The notes under the pieces: generated by a model | What the model saw: only the letters and a program-made list of their open reading frames with translations | Told to the model about the DNA's origin: nothing | Database searches by the model: none | Shown: positions 25,001 through 31,212 of the stretch, piece after piece | Numbering within the stretch: position 1 is the first letter of the stretch | How the letters are laid out: each line of letters begins with the position of its first letter | Program-made: the position numbers and the translations under genes | From: DASUBV01 sp035763085 | GTDB taxonomy: Bacteria; Actinomycetota; Actinomycetes; Streptosporangiales; Streptosporangiaceae | Direction of reading: 5' to 3' | Length of the DNA stretch: 31,212 nucleotides | Assembly (NCBI GenBank): GCA_035763085.1 | Contig: DASUBV010000178.1 | Location: 1 to 31,212 of the forward strand

Positions 25001-25259
25001 CTCGGCCATCGCCTTCGAGGCGGTGATGTCCTTCCTCGGCCTGGGCGTCGTCCCGCCCACCCCGAGCTGGGGCGACATGCTGGCCGAGTCCATCGGCTAC
25101 TACCAGGTCGCCTGGTGGTTCATCATCTTCCCCGGCCTGTTCCTGCTGGCCACCACGCTGGCGTTCAACCTGCTCGGCGACTCGCTGCGGGACGCCCTGG
25201 ACCCGCGCGGCGAGCGGCTGATCTCCGCGCTGCGCAAGGGCCGCCGCCGGGCCGGCTGA
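22062..25259 (+). CDS. single-chain ABC importer unit: DppD-like ATPase + DppF-like ATPase + DppC-like permease
   Basis: A continuous 1065-residue frame joining three subunits. ATPase 1 (about 10-340) has Walker A GESGSGKS (51-58), FSGGMRQR (163-170), Walker B LIIADE (183-188) and Cys motif GCSFQPRC. ATPase 2 (about 355-685) has GETGCGKST (404-412), FSGGQRQR (511-518), LLICDE (531-536) and GCRFHPRC. A roughly 75-residue Ala/Gly/Pro linker (690-765) leads to a DppC-type permease (766-1065) with GTDDLGRDVFVRTLYGAR and EAA loop EYTEAARAGGAGNLRIM. GTG at 22062 lies 2 bases after the M24 stop; GTG 22032 is also in frame. With the separate DppB this supplies both nucleotide-binding and both membrane domains. 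Double-ATPase fusions are common; adding the permease at the C-terminus is unusual to my knowledge. Confidence 0.93.
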   Translation: MAGAAAAPGTADVLLDVQDLHVRFDTADGIVHAVRGASFQVPRGQTLGIVGESGSGKSVSAQALIGLVPGADVTGQAWFEGRDLLAMTGQQLRDIRGKRISMVFQDPLTSLHPLHKLGWQLTEAMRAHGSVSRQAATRRAIDLLGLVGIPRPAERIDDYPHQFSGGMRQRVMIAMALALEPALIIADEPTTALDATVQAQVLELLVRLQGELGMSLVLITHDLGVVADLADEVMVIYSGQPVEQADRRTAYYHAHHPYTRGLLESIPVAGDTGRLRPIPGQPPSMLQTLPGCSFQPRCRFALDRCATDAPPLRPIGDIPGHRSACWLPDSVAGQVARRVPVAAAPAGPSAAPAPDGAPLLELTGIVKHFPVRSSSLLSRERRVVHAVDGVSLQIGDGETLGLVGETGCGKSTLARTIARLQPATEGRVRFAGRDITELRAADLKAVRREVQMVFQDPYGSLNPRRRVGAIVGEPLAVHGLAGGAARRERVQELMSLVGLNPEHYNRYPAEFSGGQRQRVGIARALAVNPKLLICDEPVSALDVSVQAQVINLLRDLQAQLDLTCIFISHDLGVVEHVSDRVAVMYLGKIVELAPAGTLYREPRHPYAAALLSAASVTDPDLARERRRLTIEGDIPSPVDPPAGCRFHPRCPRARDVCRAAEPPLVPAPGDEAHLTACHFPIETPAVPDGARPLTLVAADGGAGPAAGGASGVPGTAAAAAAGTGQPAAGPDAAADAGTGSPAGPGETAAAASGPAAPGSGGIEGRSQWRLAWDRLRHDRMAVASAAFITLLILLAIFAPVVAHLVGHGVNQQNDTAGLTAAGLPRPPSSAYWFGTDDLGRDVFVRTLYGARISLVVGVFSSVSAVIIGTTIGLLAGFLGGLADSVLSRLMDLVLSFPFLLAAIALVSVVGPSLTVIIVVIALFSWAAVGRIVRGLAMSIKEKEYTEAARAGGAGNLRIMFVEVLPNLSAPLIVYTTLLIPSAIAFEAVMSFLGLGVVPPTPSWGDMLAESIGYYQVAWWFIIFPGLFLLATTLAFNLLGDSLRDALDPRGERLISALRKGRRRAG

Positions 25260-25301
25260 GCCCGGCGGCGTGAGCCTGGCCGGCACCGAGGCAGGCCCCC
25301 G

Positions 25302-26261
25302 GTGATCCGGCTGCTGGCCCGGCGGCTCGCCTCGGGCATCGTCGTGCTGTGGATCATCAGCGTGGCCGTGTTCGCGCTGTTCTTCATCGCCCCGCACAAC
25401 GTGGCGCGGGCCATCGCCGGCCGCCAGGCCACGCCGCTGACCGTGGCGCTGGTCGAAAAGCGGCTGGGCCTGAACCGGCCCATCCTCGACCAGTACGGCA
25501 GCTTCCTGTGGCACCTGCTGCACGGCAACCTTGGCTACTCCTACTACAACTCCGAGCCGGTCACCACTCTCATCAGCAGCCGCATCGGGGTCACCATCTC
25601 GCTGACCCTGGGCGGCGCGGTGCTGTGGCTGGCGCTCGGGATCAGCAGCGGCGTGCTGGCCGCCACTCACCCGCGGTCGCTGATCGACAAGGGCGCCACG
25701 TTCTTCGCGGTGTTCTTCTACGCGATGCCGACCTTCCTGCTCGCGCTGATCCTGCTGTACTTCCTGTTCTTCCAGCTGCACCTGGCCGGGCTGCCGATCT
25801 TCCCCGGCAGCGGCTACGTGTCGATCTTCACCAGCCCGGCGGCCTGGGCACAGCACCTGATCCTGCCGTGGATCGCCGTCGCCCTGACGACCGCCGCCAC
25901 CTATACCCGGCTGACGAGGGCCGGGATGCTGGAGGTCCTGGGCGAGGACTACATCCGCACCGCGCGGGCCAAGGGCGTCAGCGAGCGGCGGGTCACCTAC
26001 CGGCACGCGCTGCGCGCCGCGCTGACCTCGGTGGTGACCCAGCTCGGCATCGACGTCGGCGTGCTGCTCGGCGGCGCGGTGGTCACCGAGAACATCTTCG
26101 GCCTGCCGGGCCTGGGCCAGCTGGCCGTCCAGTCGGTGACCCAGCAGGACCTGCCGGTGATCATCGGGATCGTGATGCTGGCCGCCGCCTTCGTGGTGGT
26201 GTGCAACTTCGCGGTCGACATGTTCTACGCCGTGCTCGACCCGCGGGTCCGGGCGCACTAG
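25302..26261 (+). CDS. peptide ABC transporter permease, DppB/OppB type
   Basis: A 319-residue permease beginning MIRLLARRLASGIVVLWIIS, a standard DppB start. The features include the long extracytoplasmic loop with LGLNRPILDQYGSFLWHLL and LGYSYYNSEPV, followed by the BPD_transp_1 helices and the EAA loop DYIRTARAKGVSERRVTYRH. Starts at GTG 25302, 42 bases after the fused ABC gene. It complements the DppC-like domain of the fusion to complete the membrane channel. A stem-loop followed by five T residues overlaps its stop codon. Confidence 0.93.
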   Translation: MIRLLARRLASGIVVLWIISVAVFALFFIAPHNVARAIAGRQATPLTVALVEKRLGLNRPILDQYGSFLWHLLHGNLGYSYYNSEPVTTLISSRIGVTISLTLGGAVLWLALGISSGVLAATHPRSLIDKGATFFAVFFYAMPTFLLALILLYFLFFQLHLAGLPIFPGSGYVSIFTSPAAWAQHLILPWIAVALTTAATYTRLTRAGMLEVLGEDYIRTARAKGVSERRVTYRHALRAALTSVVTQLGIDVGVLLGGAVVTENIFGLPGLGQLAVQSVTQQDLPVIIGIVMLAAAFVVVCNFAVDMFYAVLDPRVRAH

Positions 26262-26280
26262 CCCGGGCCGTTACGTTTTT
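26246..26280 (+). terminator. stem-loop plus T-run at the end of dppB, candidate attenuator
   Basis: A 9-bp stem (26246-26254 with 26261-26269, one G-T wobble) closes a 6-base loop containing most of the TAG stop of the permease gene. After six bases (26270-26275) come five T residues (26276-26280). It resembles a weak intrinsic terminator inside the operon, between the importer and peptidase modules. The T-run is displaced from the stem, so read-through is expected. Confidence 0.4.
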
Positions 26281-26317
26281 GCCGCTGCCTGTCGTACTGA
26301 GCCGAGGAGTGCCGCCG

Positions 26318-28339
26318 GTGCTGCCCCATCCTGACCGCCCCGAGCGCATCGCCGTGGCCGCCGCCGGCGATGCGGCCGCCTTCGTGATCGCCCCCGGCCC
26401 GGACGGGCCGGGGGCGGCGACCGGGCTGTGGCACGGGCCGCTCAGCGGCGCGCCGGCCAGGCTCGACGGCATCGTCCCGGACACCAACCTGGCCTTCGCC
26501 CCGGCGGGCAGCCGGCTCGCGCTGGCGGTGCAGCAGGAGGCGGGCAGCACGGTGATCGTGGCCGACCCCGCCGCCGACCCGGCGGACTGGCCGCGCTACC
26601 CGATCCCGGCGTTCGCCGAGCGGGTCGCCTGGACCGAGGCCGGGCTGCTCGTGCTGGCCGCCGACCCGGGGGCCGACGCCGCCTCGCTCACCTCGGGCAA
26701 GCCGCTGCCGGGCGGCGAGGAGGATCCCCTCGTCCGGCCGCCGGACGGCGGCGCGGGAGGGACAAAGGGGACGACCCCCCTGGATGGCAGAGCATCCGGC
26801 GGTGCCGGGTTCCGGCGGCTGTGGCGGGTCGACCCGGCGACCGGCGACGCCCGCCCGGCCAGCCCGGCCAACCTGGCGATCTGGGAGTTCGCGCCGGTGC
26901 CCGGCGGCGGCGTGATCGTGGTCGCCAGCGATGACCCGACCGAGGCCGGCTGGTACCACCCCCGGCTGGAGCAGCTGGACGCGGCGGGCGCCCGGCAGCG
27001 GGTGCTGCTGGAGTCGGCCTGGCAACTGTCCTGCCCGGCGGTCAGCCCGGACGGCCAGGTAGCGGCCTGCATTGAGGGCTGGGCCAGCGACCGGGGCCTG
27101 CTGGCCGGCGAGGTGCGGCTGCTGCGGCTGGATCACCCCGGCGGTGCGCCGGCCCCGGTAGCCCAGGGGGGACGACCCCCCTATCCCCCCCGCGCCGCAA
27201 GGCGGCCCGAGACGCTGCCCGCTGACCTGGACGTGACGTGGCTGAGCTGGGCCGACGGCGGCCGCCTGTGGCTGGCCGGCTGGCATCACCTGGGCACCGC
27301 GTGGGGCTGGGCCGAGCCTGCGCCCGGCGGCGGCGCGCTGGCCCTGGCCAGTGCCCCGGCCCGGGCGCGGCTCACCGTGCAGGCCGAGGCGGCCAGCTGC
27401 CTGAACTCCCGCTGGCATCCCGAGGTCGTGCCGCTGGCGGACGGCTCGGCACTGACGATGCGGTCCACCCCGGCGGCCCCGCCGCAGGTGGTGCGGCTGC
27501 GCCGGGGCAGCGAGCCGGCCGCGTGGACGGCGCTCAGCGCGGGGCTGGCCCAGTCCCGGCGGCTGCGGGTCCGCGAGCTGCGCTGGGCCGGCCCGGACGG
27601 GACGCAGGTCGAGGGGCTGCTGGCCGAGCCGGACGACGGCGGCGCCGGGCCGCGGCCGCTGGTCGTGGACATCCACGGCGGCCCGAGCCTGGCCTTCCAC
27701 CACAGCTGGGACCTGCCCTGGGCCGACCTGCTGGCCGGCGCGGGCTACGCGGTGCTGATGCCCAACCCGCGCGGCGGCGCCGGCCGCGGCCAGGCGTTCG
27801 GCCGGGCCAACCTCGGCGACCCGGCCGGCGCCGAGTTCGCCGACATCGAGGCTGGCGTCGCGCACTGCGCGGCCCTGGGGCTGGCCGACCCCGGCCGGGT
27901 GGCCGCGATCGGCGCCAGCTACGGCGGGTACCTCACCGCGTGGGCGATCGCGCTGGGCGGCCAGTTCCGCTGCGGGATCGTCATCGCCGGCATGAGCGAC
28001 CTGGTCAGTGTCCGGGGCACCGCGAACAATGCCCCGTTCTATGACTACCTGCTGCAGGGCCGGCCAGCCGACCAGCCCGCGCTGTACCTGGACCGCTCCC
28101 CGGTGACCCGGCTCAGTGCCGCCTCCTCGCCAGCGCTTATCCTGCACGGACGCGAGGATCGGTGCGTACCCGTCAGCCAGGCGGAGGAGCTGTACGCCGG
28201 GCTGCGCGAGTTCGGCATCCCCGCTGAGTTCGTCTGCTACCCGCGGGAGGGCCACCAGGCCACCGAGCCCGCGCACGTCGCCGACCAGCGGGCCCGGATC
28301 CTGCGCTGGCTGGCGACCTACCTGGAGGCGGATTCGTGA
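26318..28339 (+). CDS. S9 family peptidase (prolyl oligopeptidase/acylaminoacyl-peptidase type)
   Basis: A 673-residue serine peptidase. The N-terminal region to about 410 is a diverged beta-propeller with WD40-like repeats. The alpha/beta-hydrolase domain (415-673) has the oxyanion/strand motif VVDIHGGPS and MPNPRGGAGRG. Its triad is S534 in GASYGGY, D614 in HGREDRCVP and H646 in REGHQ. GTG 26318 is chosen because GAGGAG (26304-26309) precedes it by 8 bases; the frame is open far upstream but there overlaps dppB out of frame. Family members cleave after proline or release blocked N-terminal residues. Two odd inserts in the propeller (about 146-165 and 282-298) carry the DNA repeat GGGGACGACCCCCCT. 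The stop overlaps the next gene by GTGA. Confidence 0.92.
   Translation: MLPHPDRPERIAVAAAGDAAAFVIAPGPDGPGAATGLWHGPLSGAPARLDGIVPDTNLAFAPAGSRLALAVQQEAGSTVIVADPAADPADWPRYPIPAFAERVAWTEAGLLVLAADPGADAASLTSGKPLPGGEEDPLVRPPDGGAGGTKGTTPLDGRASGGAGFRRLWRVDPATGDARPASPANLAIWEFAPVPGGGVIVVASDDPTEAGWYHPRLEQLDAAGARQRVLLESAWQLSCPAVSPDGQVAACIEGWASDRGLLAGEVRLLRLDHPGGAPAPVAQGGRPPYPPRAARRPETLPADLDVTWLSWADGGRLWLAGWHHLGTAWGWAEPAPGGGALALASAPARARLTVQAEAASCLNSRWHPEVVPLADGSALTMRSTPAAPPQVVRLRRGSEPAAWTALSAGLAQSRRLRVRELRWAGPDGTQVEGLLAEPDDGGAGPRPLVVDIHGGPSLAFHHSWDLPWADLLAGAGYAVLMPNPRGGAGRGQAFGRANLGDPAGAEFADIEAGVAHCAALGLADPGRVAAIGASYGGYLTAWAIALGGQFRCGIVIAGMSDLVSVRGTANNAPFYDYLLQGRPADQPALYLDRSPVTRLSAASSPALILHGREDRCVPVSQAEELYAGLREFGIPAEFVCYPREGHQATEPAHVADQRARILRWLATYLEADS
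26767..26781 (+). repeat. copy 1 of GGGGACGACCCCCCT inside the S9 peptidase gene
   Basis: The 15-mer encodes part of GGTKGTTPLDG in a low-complexity stretch of the propeller. It has the form of a short hairpin, GGGG-ACGA-CCCC. A second copy lies 401 bases downstream. The poly-C and poly-G runs are also possible slippage sites. Confidence 0.6.
27166..27182 (+). repeat. copy 2 of the GGGGACGACCCCCCT element, extended hairpin
   Basis: GGGGGG-ACGA-CCCCCC (27166-27181) is a perfect 6-bp-arm hairpin containing the same 15-mer (27168-27182). It is followed by CTATCCCCCCCGC, another C-run, and by GCCGCAAGGCGGC. It encodes the Pro/Arg-rich insert GGRPPYPPRAARR. The two copies are in frame and do not interrupt the gene. 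Confidence 0.6.
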
Positions 28340-29127
28340 AGCTCGGGATTCACCTGCCCAATTTCGCGTCCCTGGCCAGCCCGGCCGACATCGCGGACCT
28401 GGCCGCGCGGGCCGAGGCGGCGGGCTGGGACGGCTTTTTCATCTGGGATCACGTGGCCCGGCCCGAGGGCACGTTCCCGATGGCCGAGCCGTGGATCGCG
28501 CTCACCGCGATCGCGATGGCCACGCAGCGGCTGCGGATCGGCCCGCTGGTGACTCCGCTGGCCCGGCGCCGGCCCTGGAACGTGGCCCGCCAGGTCGCCA
28601 CGCTGGACCAGCTGACCGGCGGCCGGGTCACCCTCGGCGTGGGCCTGGGCGTCAGCCGCGGGCCGGAGTTCACGCAGTTCGGCGAGGAGCGCGACCCGCG
28701 GGTGCGCGGCGACATGCTGGACGAGGGCCTGCAGATCCTGCGCGCCGCCTGGCAGGGCACGCCGGTCCGGCACGCGGGCACGCACTACCAGGTGGATGAC
28801 GTGACGTTCCTGCCCGCGCCGGTGCAGTCCCCGCTGCCGGTCTGGGGCGCGACCGAGCGGCTGGACGGGCGCCCGGTGCGCCGCGCCGCGGGCCTGGACG
28901 GGGTGTTCCCGATCCGGCTGCAGCCGGCCGACCTGCCCGCGCTGCTGGCCAGCGTGGCGCGGCACCGGCCCGCCGGGATCGACGGCTACGACGTGGTCAT
29001 CGCTGATGACGGCGACCCGCGGCCGTGGCAGGACGCCGGCGCTACCTGGTGGCTGCGCGAGCTGCCCTGGCGCGAGCCGCTCAGCGTGTCGGCCGCCATG
29101 ATCGAGGCGGGACCGCCGGCCAGATGA
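28336..29127 (+). CDS. luciferase-like monooxygenase (LLM) class flavin oxidoreductase
   Basis: A 263-residue TIM-barrel enzyme of the bacterial luciferase-like superfamily, whose members use F420 or FMN. The characteristic elements are LGIHLPNFASLASP at the start, the AEAAGWDGFFIWDHV strand-helix, TQRLRIGPLVTPLARRRPWN, QVATLDQLTGGRVTLGVGLG and the late RAAGLDGVFPI. It is shorter than the usual 300-350 residues, with a compact C-terminal third (GYDVVIADDGDPRP). Start GTG overlaps the S9 stop (GTGA) and its stop overlaps the oxidoreductase start (ATGA), so it is embedded in the catabolic operon. Its substrate is unknown; oxidation of a ring or N-substituted amino acid from the imported peptides is possible but only a guess. 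Confidence 0.88.
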   Translation: MKLGIHLPNFASLASPADIADLAARAEAAGWDGFFIWDHVARPEGTFPMAEPWIALTAIAMATQRLRIGPLVTPLARRRPWNVARQVATLDQLTGGRVTLGVGLGVSRGPEFTQFGEERDPRVRGDMLDEGLQILRAAWQGTPVRHAGTHYQVDDVTFLPAPVQSPLPVWGATERLDGRPVRRAAGLDGVFPIRLQPADLPALLASVARHRPAGIDGYDVVIADDGDPRPWQDAGATWWLRELPWREPLSVSAAMIEAGPPAR

Positions 29128-30293
29128 GCCAGGCCCGCTCCCGCGACAGTTTTGACGCCGTCGTCATCGGCGCCGGCATCGTCGGCGCGGCGTGCGCCTA
29201 TTACCTGGCCCGCGCCGGGCTGCGCGTCGCGGTGGCCGAGCGCGGCACAGTGGCGTCGGGGACGACGGGCGCGGGCGAGGGCAACATCCTGATCTCCGAC
29301 AAGGAGCCCGGCCCCGAGCTGGAGCTGGCCCGGCTGTCCCAGCGGCTGTGGCGCGAGCTCGGCGCGGAGCTCGGGCCGGAGGCCGAGCTGGATCCCAAGG
29401 GCGGCCTGGTCGTCGCGGCCGGGCCCGCCGAGCACGCCGGGCTGCGGGAGTTCGCCGCCGCCCAGGCCGCGGCGGGCGTGCGGGCCGAGGCCGTGCCGGC
29501 CGCCGGGCTGGCGGACCTGGAGCCGCACCTGGCGCCGGGGCTGGCCGGCGGGGTCTACTACCCCGAGGACATGCAGGTGCAGCCGATGATGGCCGCCGCC
29601 CGGCTGCTGCGCCGGGCCCGCGACCTGGGCGCGGAGCTGCGGTTCCGGCACGAGGTGACCGGGCTGGAGACCGCGGCGGGCCGGGTCGCCGGCGTGCGCA
29701 CCCCGGCCGGCCTGCTCAGCACCGGGCTGGTCGTCAACGCGGCCGGCACCTGGGCCGGGGAGGTCGCGGAGCGGGCCGGGCTGTCGCTGCCGGTGCTGCC
29801 GCGGCGCGGGTTCATCGTGGTCACCGAGGCGCTGCCGGTGATGATCCGGCACAAGGTCTACACCGCCGACTACGTGGCCAACGTGGCCAGCGGCTCGGCC
29901 GGCCTGGAGGTCTCGACGGTGATCGAGGGCACCGCCAGCGGCACGGTGCTGATCGGCGCCAGCCGGGAGCGGGTCGGCTTCGACCGGTCCTCGTCGCTGC
30001 GCGTCGTCGGGCTGCTGGCTGCCCGCGCGGCCCGGCTGTTCCCGGTGCTGGCCCGGGCCCGGGCGATCCGGTTCTACCGCGGCTTCCGGCCGTACTGCCC
30101 CGACCACCTGCCGGTGATCGGGGCTGACGAGCGGCTGGCCGGGCTGCTGCACGCCTGCGGCCACGAGGGGGCCGGCGTCGGGCTGGCCCCGGCCACCGGG
30201 CAGCTGATCGCCGAGCTGGCGGCCGGCCGACCGCCGTCGCTGCCGGTGGCGCCGTTCAGCCCCGGCCGGTTCGGGGAGCCCGCCCGTGACTGA
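29124..30293 (+). CDS. DAO-family FAD oxidoreductase, D-hydroxyproline dehydrogenase beta-like
   Basis: A 389-residue FAD enzyme. The dinucleotide-binding motif VVIGAGIVGAACAYYLARAG (14-33) is followed by ASGTTGAGEGNILISDKEPG, a stretch characteristic of the HcnC/LhpB-type group. The C-terminal FAD-binding block contains YRGFRPYCPDHLPVIG and GHEGAGVGLAPATG. Members of this group form the beta subunit of D-hydroxyproline or sarcosine-like dehydrogenases and oxidise secondary amines such as imino acids. The ATG 29124 overlaps the LLM stop. The next gene encodes the matching alpha and gamma parts, supporting a multi-subunit dehydrogenase. D-proline or sarcosine-like substrates are alternatives. 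Confidence 0.85.
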   Translation: MSQARSRDSFDAVVIGAGIVGAACAYYLARAGLRVAVAERGTVASGTTGAGEGNILISDKEPGPELELARLSQRLWRELGAELGPEAELDPKGGLVVAAGPAEHAGLREFAAAQAAAGVRAEAVPAAGLADLEPHLAPGLAGGVYYPEDMQVQPMMAAARLLRRARDLGAELRFRHEVTGLETAAGRVAGVRTPAGLLSTGLVVNAAGTWAGEVAERAGLSLPVLPRRGFIVVTEALPVMIRHKVYTADYVANVASGSAGLEVSTVIEGTASGTVLIGASRERVGFDRSSSLRVVGLLAARAARLFPVLARARAIRFYRGFRPYCPDHLPVIGADERLAGLLHACGHEGAGVGLAPATGQLIAELAAGRPPSLPVAPFSPGRFGEPARD

Positions 30294-31212
30294 CCAGGAT
30301 TTCCCGGGCCTGCCTGCGCCGGGCCAGGCTGCGCGCGGGGGCGAGCTGGCCGGCATCACTGTAGACGGGGCCAGCTGGTCGGTGCCGGCGGGCATCACCA
30401 TCGCCGCCGCGTTCACCGCGCGCGGCCAGGCCGGGTGGCGGCGCACCCGGCTGCGCGGCGAGCCGCGCGGGGTGTCGTGCGGGATCGGCGTGTGCTTCGA
30501 CTGCCTGGTGACGGTGAACGGGACGCCCGGCGTCCGTGCCTGCCTGGCCGAGGCCCGGCCGGGTGATGTCATCACCACCGAGACCGGGTCCGGCTTCACC
30601 AGCGGCCCGCCCGGCCTGCCTGGCTGGCAGCCGGAACCTGCGCCGGAGCCTGCTCCCGGCCCGCCCGGTCCCGGCGATGCGGTCCTGGCGCAGTGCGATG
30701 TCGCCGTGGTCGGGGCCGGGCCGGCCGGGCTGACCGCGGCGGTGGCGGCCGCGGACGCCGGGTGTGCCGTGCAGCTCCTGGACCTGGGGGAGCGGCCCGG
30801 CGGCCAGTACTGGCGCTGGGGCCCGGCCACCGCCGACGGGCGCTTCCACCACGGCTGGCCGGCCTTCACCGCGCTGCGTGACCGGCTCGCCGCCCACCAG
30901 GCCAGCGGCCGGATCGCCTGCCGGCCCGGCCACGCCGTCTTCCAGGTCGAGCCGCCGCGCGCCAGCGGGGCGCCGTTCCGGGTGCATGCCGTGGCGGGCG
31001 ACCGCCAGCGTGACTACGCCGGCGTGCAGGCCCGGGCCGTCGTGGTCGCGACCGGCGCCTACGACCTGCAACTGCCGGTGCCCGGCTGGACCCTGCCGGG
31101 CGTGATGGCCGCCGGAGCCGCGCAGTCCCTGCTCAAGAGCAGCGCGGTGACCGCCGGCCGCCAGGTCGTGGTCGCCGGCGCCGGCCCGTTCCTGCTGCCG
31201 GTCGCGGCCGGG
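30286..31212 (+). CDS. [2Fe-2S]/pyridine-nucleotide-disulfide oxidoreductase fusion, cut by window end
   Basis: The open frame runs off the right end; 309 residues are visible. Residues 20-95 are a plant-type ferredoxin-like domain (Fer2_4) with all four cluster cysteines: C65, C70, C73 in SCGIGVCFDC and C86 in VRACL. A Pro-rich linker (108-132) follows. Then an FAD/NAD domain starts at CDVAVVGAGPAGLTAA with GxGxxG at 143-148 and GGQYWRWG, as in HcnB/LhpA and sarcosine oxidase alpha. ATGAYDLQLPVPGWTLPGV and the second GAGP motif continue the fold. The GTG at 30286 overlaps the FAD-oxidoreductase stop by 8 bases. With the preceding beta-like subunit it should form an imino-acid dehydrogenase. 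Whether a C-terminal BFD-type or GcvT domain follows is outside the window. Confidence 0.88.
   Translation, partial: MTDQDFPGLPAPGQAARGGELAGITVDGASWSVPAGITIAAAFTARGQAGWRRTRLRGEPRGVSCGIGVCFDCLVTVNGTPGVRACLAEARPGDVITTETGSGFTSGPPGLPGWQPEPAPEPAPGPPGPGDAVLAQCDVAVVGAGPAGLTAAVAAADAGCAVQLLDLGERPGGQYWRWGPATADGRFHHGWPAFTALRDRLAAHQASGRIACRPGHAVFQVEPPRASGAPFRVHAVAGDRQRDYAGVQARAVVVATGAYDLQLPVPGWTLPGVMAAGAAQSLLKSSAVTAGRQVVVAGAGPFLLPVAAG

Noticed and set aside
25349..26317. Upstream extension of the S9 peptidase frame across dppB
   Set aside because: The extension is out of frame with a well-supported permease and has shadow-like composition; GAGGAG and GTG at 26318 give a proper start.
26258..28276. 672-codon minus-strand frame opposite the S9 peptidase gene
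   Set aside because: Low-complexity Gly/Ala/Arg/Gln sequence with no family resemblance; the plus strand has an intact catalytic triad.
28986..30869. 627-codon minus-strand frame opposite the FAD oxidoreductase genes
   Set aside because: Pro/Arg/Ala/Gly-rich shadow; the plus strand genes have clear GxGxxG motifs and coupled starts.

Overview
The window is very GC-rich chromosomal DNA with actinomycete (Actinomycetota) character. Codon third positions are dominated by G/C, GTG and TTG starts are common, and 4-base ATGA/GTGA stop-start overlaps occur throughout. There is a MenAT-like toxin-antitoxin pair and a luciferase-like monooxygenase of the kind that often uses F420. I cannot name the genus. 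No rRNA, tRNA, CRISPR array, transposase or phage gene was seen.

Left part (1-7.8 kb) is a patchwork of small accessory units. (1) A minus-strand ArsR-type regulator and MFS exporter pair sits behind a promoter that looks leaderless and carries two similar operator-like sites. (2) A minus-strand pair encodes a four-helix membrane protein and a YkvA/DUF1232 protein. It diverges from a TetR regulator, which is followed by a cation diffusion facilitator. (3) A class-V PLP enzyme is preceded by a possible 50-residue membrane peptide. (4) A MenA/MenT-like toxin-antitoxin pair lies in DNA of clearly lower GC (about 57% in two hand-counted 60-base lines, against 70-80% in sampled lines elsewhere).

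Centre (7.8-18.5 kb) is a pyroglutamyl-peptide salvage locus. One minus-strand operon runs pcp (pyroglutamyl-peptidase I), a peptide-binding lipoprotein, two permeases, two ATPases, pxpA and a DUF2891 gene. Nearly every junction is a stop-start overlap. The exception is a 64-base gap after the binding-protein gene, which holds a perfect 15-bp hairpin. Divergently, a GntR/FCD regulator is coupled to pxpB and pxpC. Together they give import of peptides, release of N-terminal pyroglutamate, and ATP-dependent opening of 5-oxoproline to glutamate by PxpABC. The control region between the operons has plausible promoters in both directions with an inverted repeat across them.

Right part (18.5-31.2 kb, open at the window end) is a second peptide operon on the plus strand. 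It encodes a second binding lipoprotein, an aminopeptidase P-like M24 enzyme, an unusual single-chain ATPase-ATPase-permease fusion, a separate DppB permease, an S9 prolyl-oligopeptidase-type peptidase, a luciferase-like monooxygenase, a DAO-family FAD oxidoreductase, and a [2Fe-2S]/FAD-NAD oxidoreductase fusion cut by the window end. The last two look like the beta and fused gamma-alpha subunits of a D-hydroxyproline/imino-acid dehydrogenase. The operon therefore reads as import, proline-directed cleavage and imino-acid oxidation.

The two operons together look like a scavenging supercluster for peptides that ordinary aminopeptidases handle poorly, namely pyroglutamyl-blocked and proline/hydroxyproline-containing peptides. 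That joint role is inference from gene content and order. The individual family assignments are much firmer.
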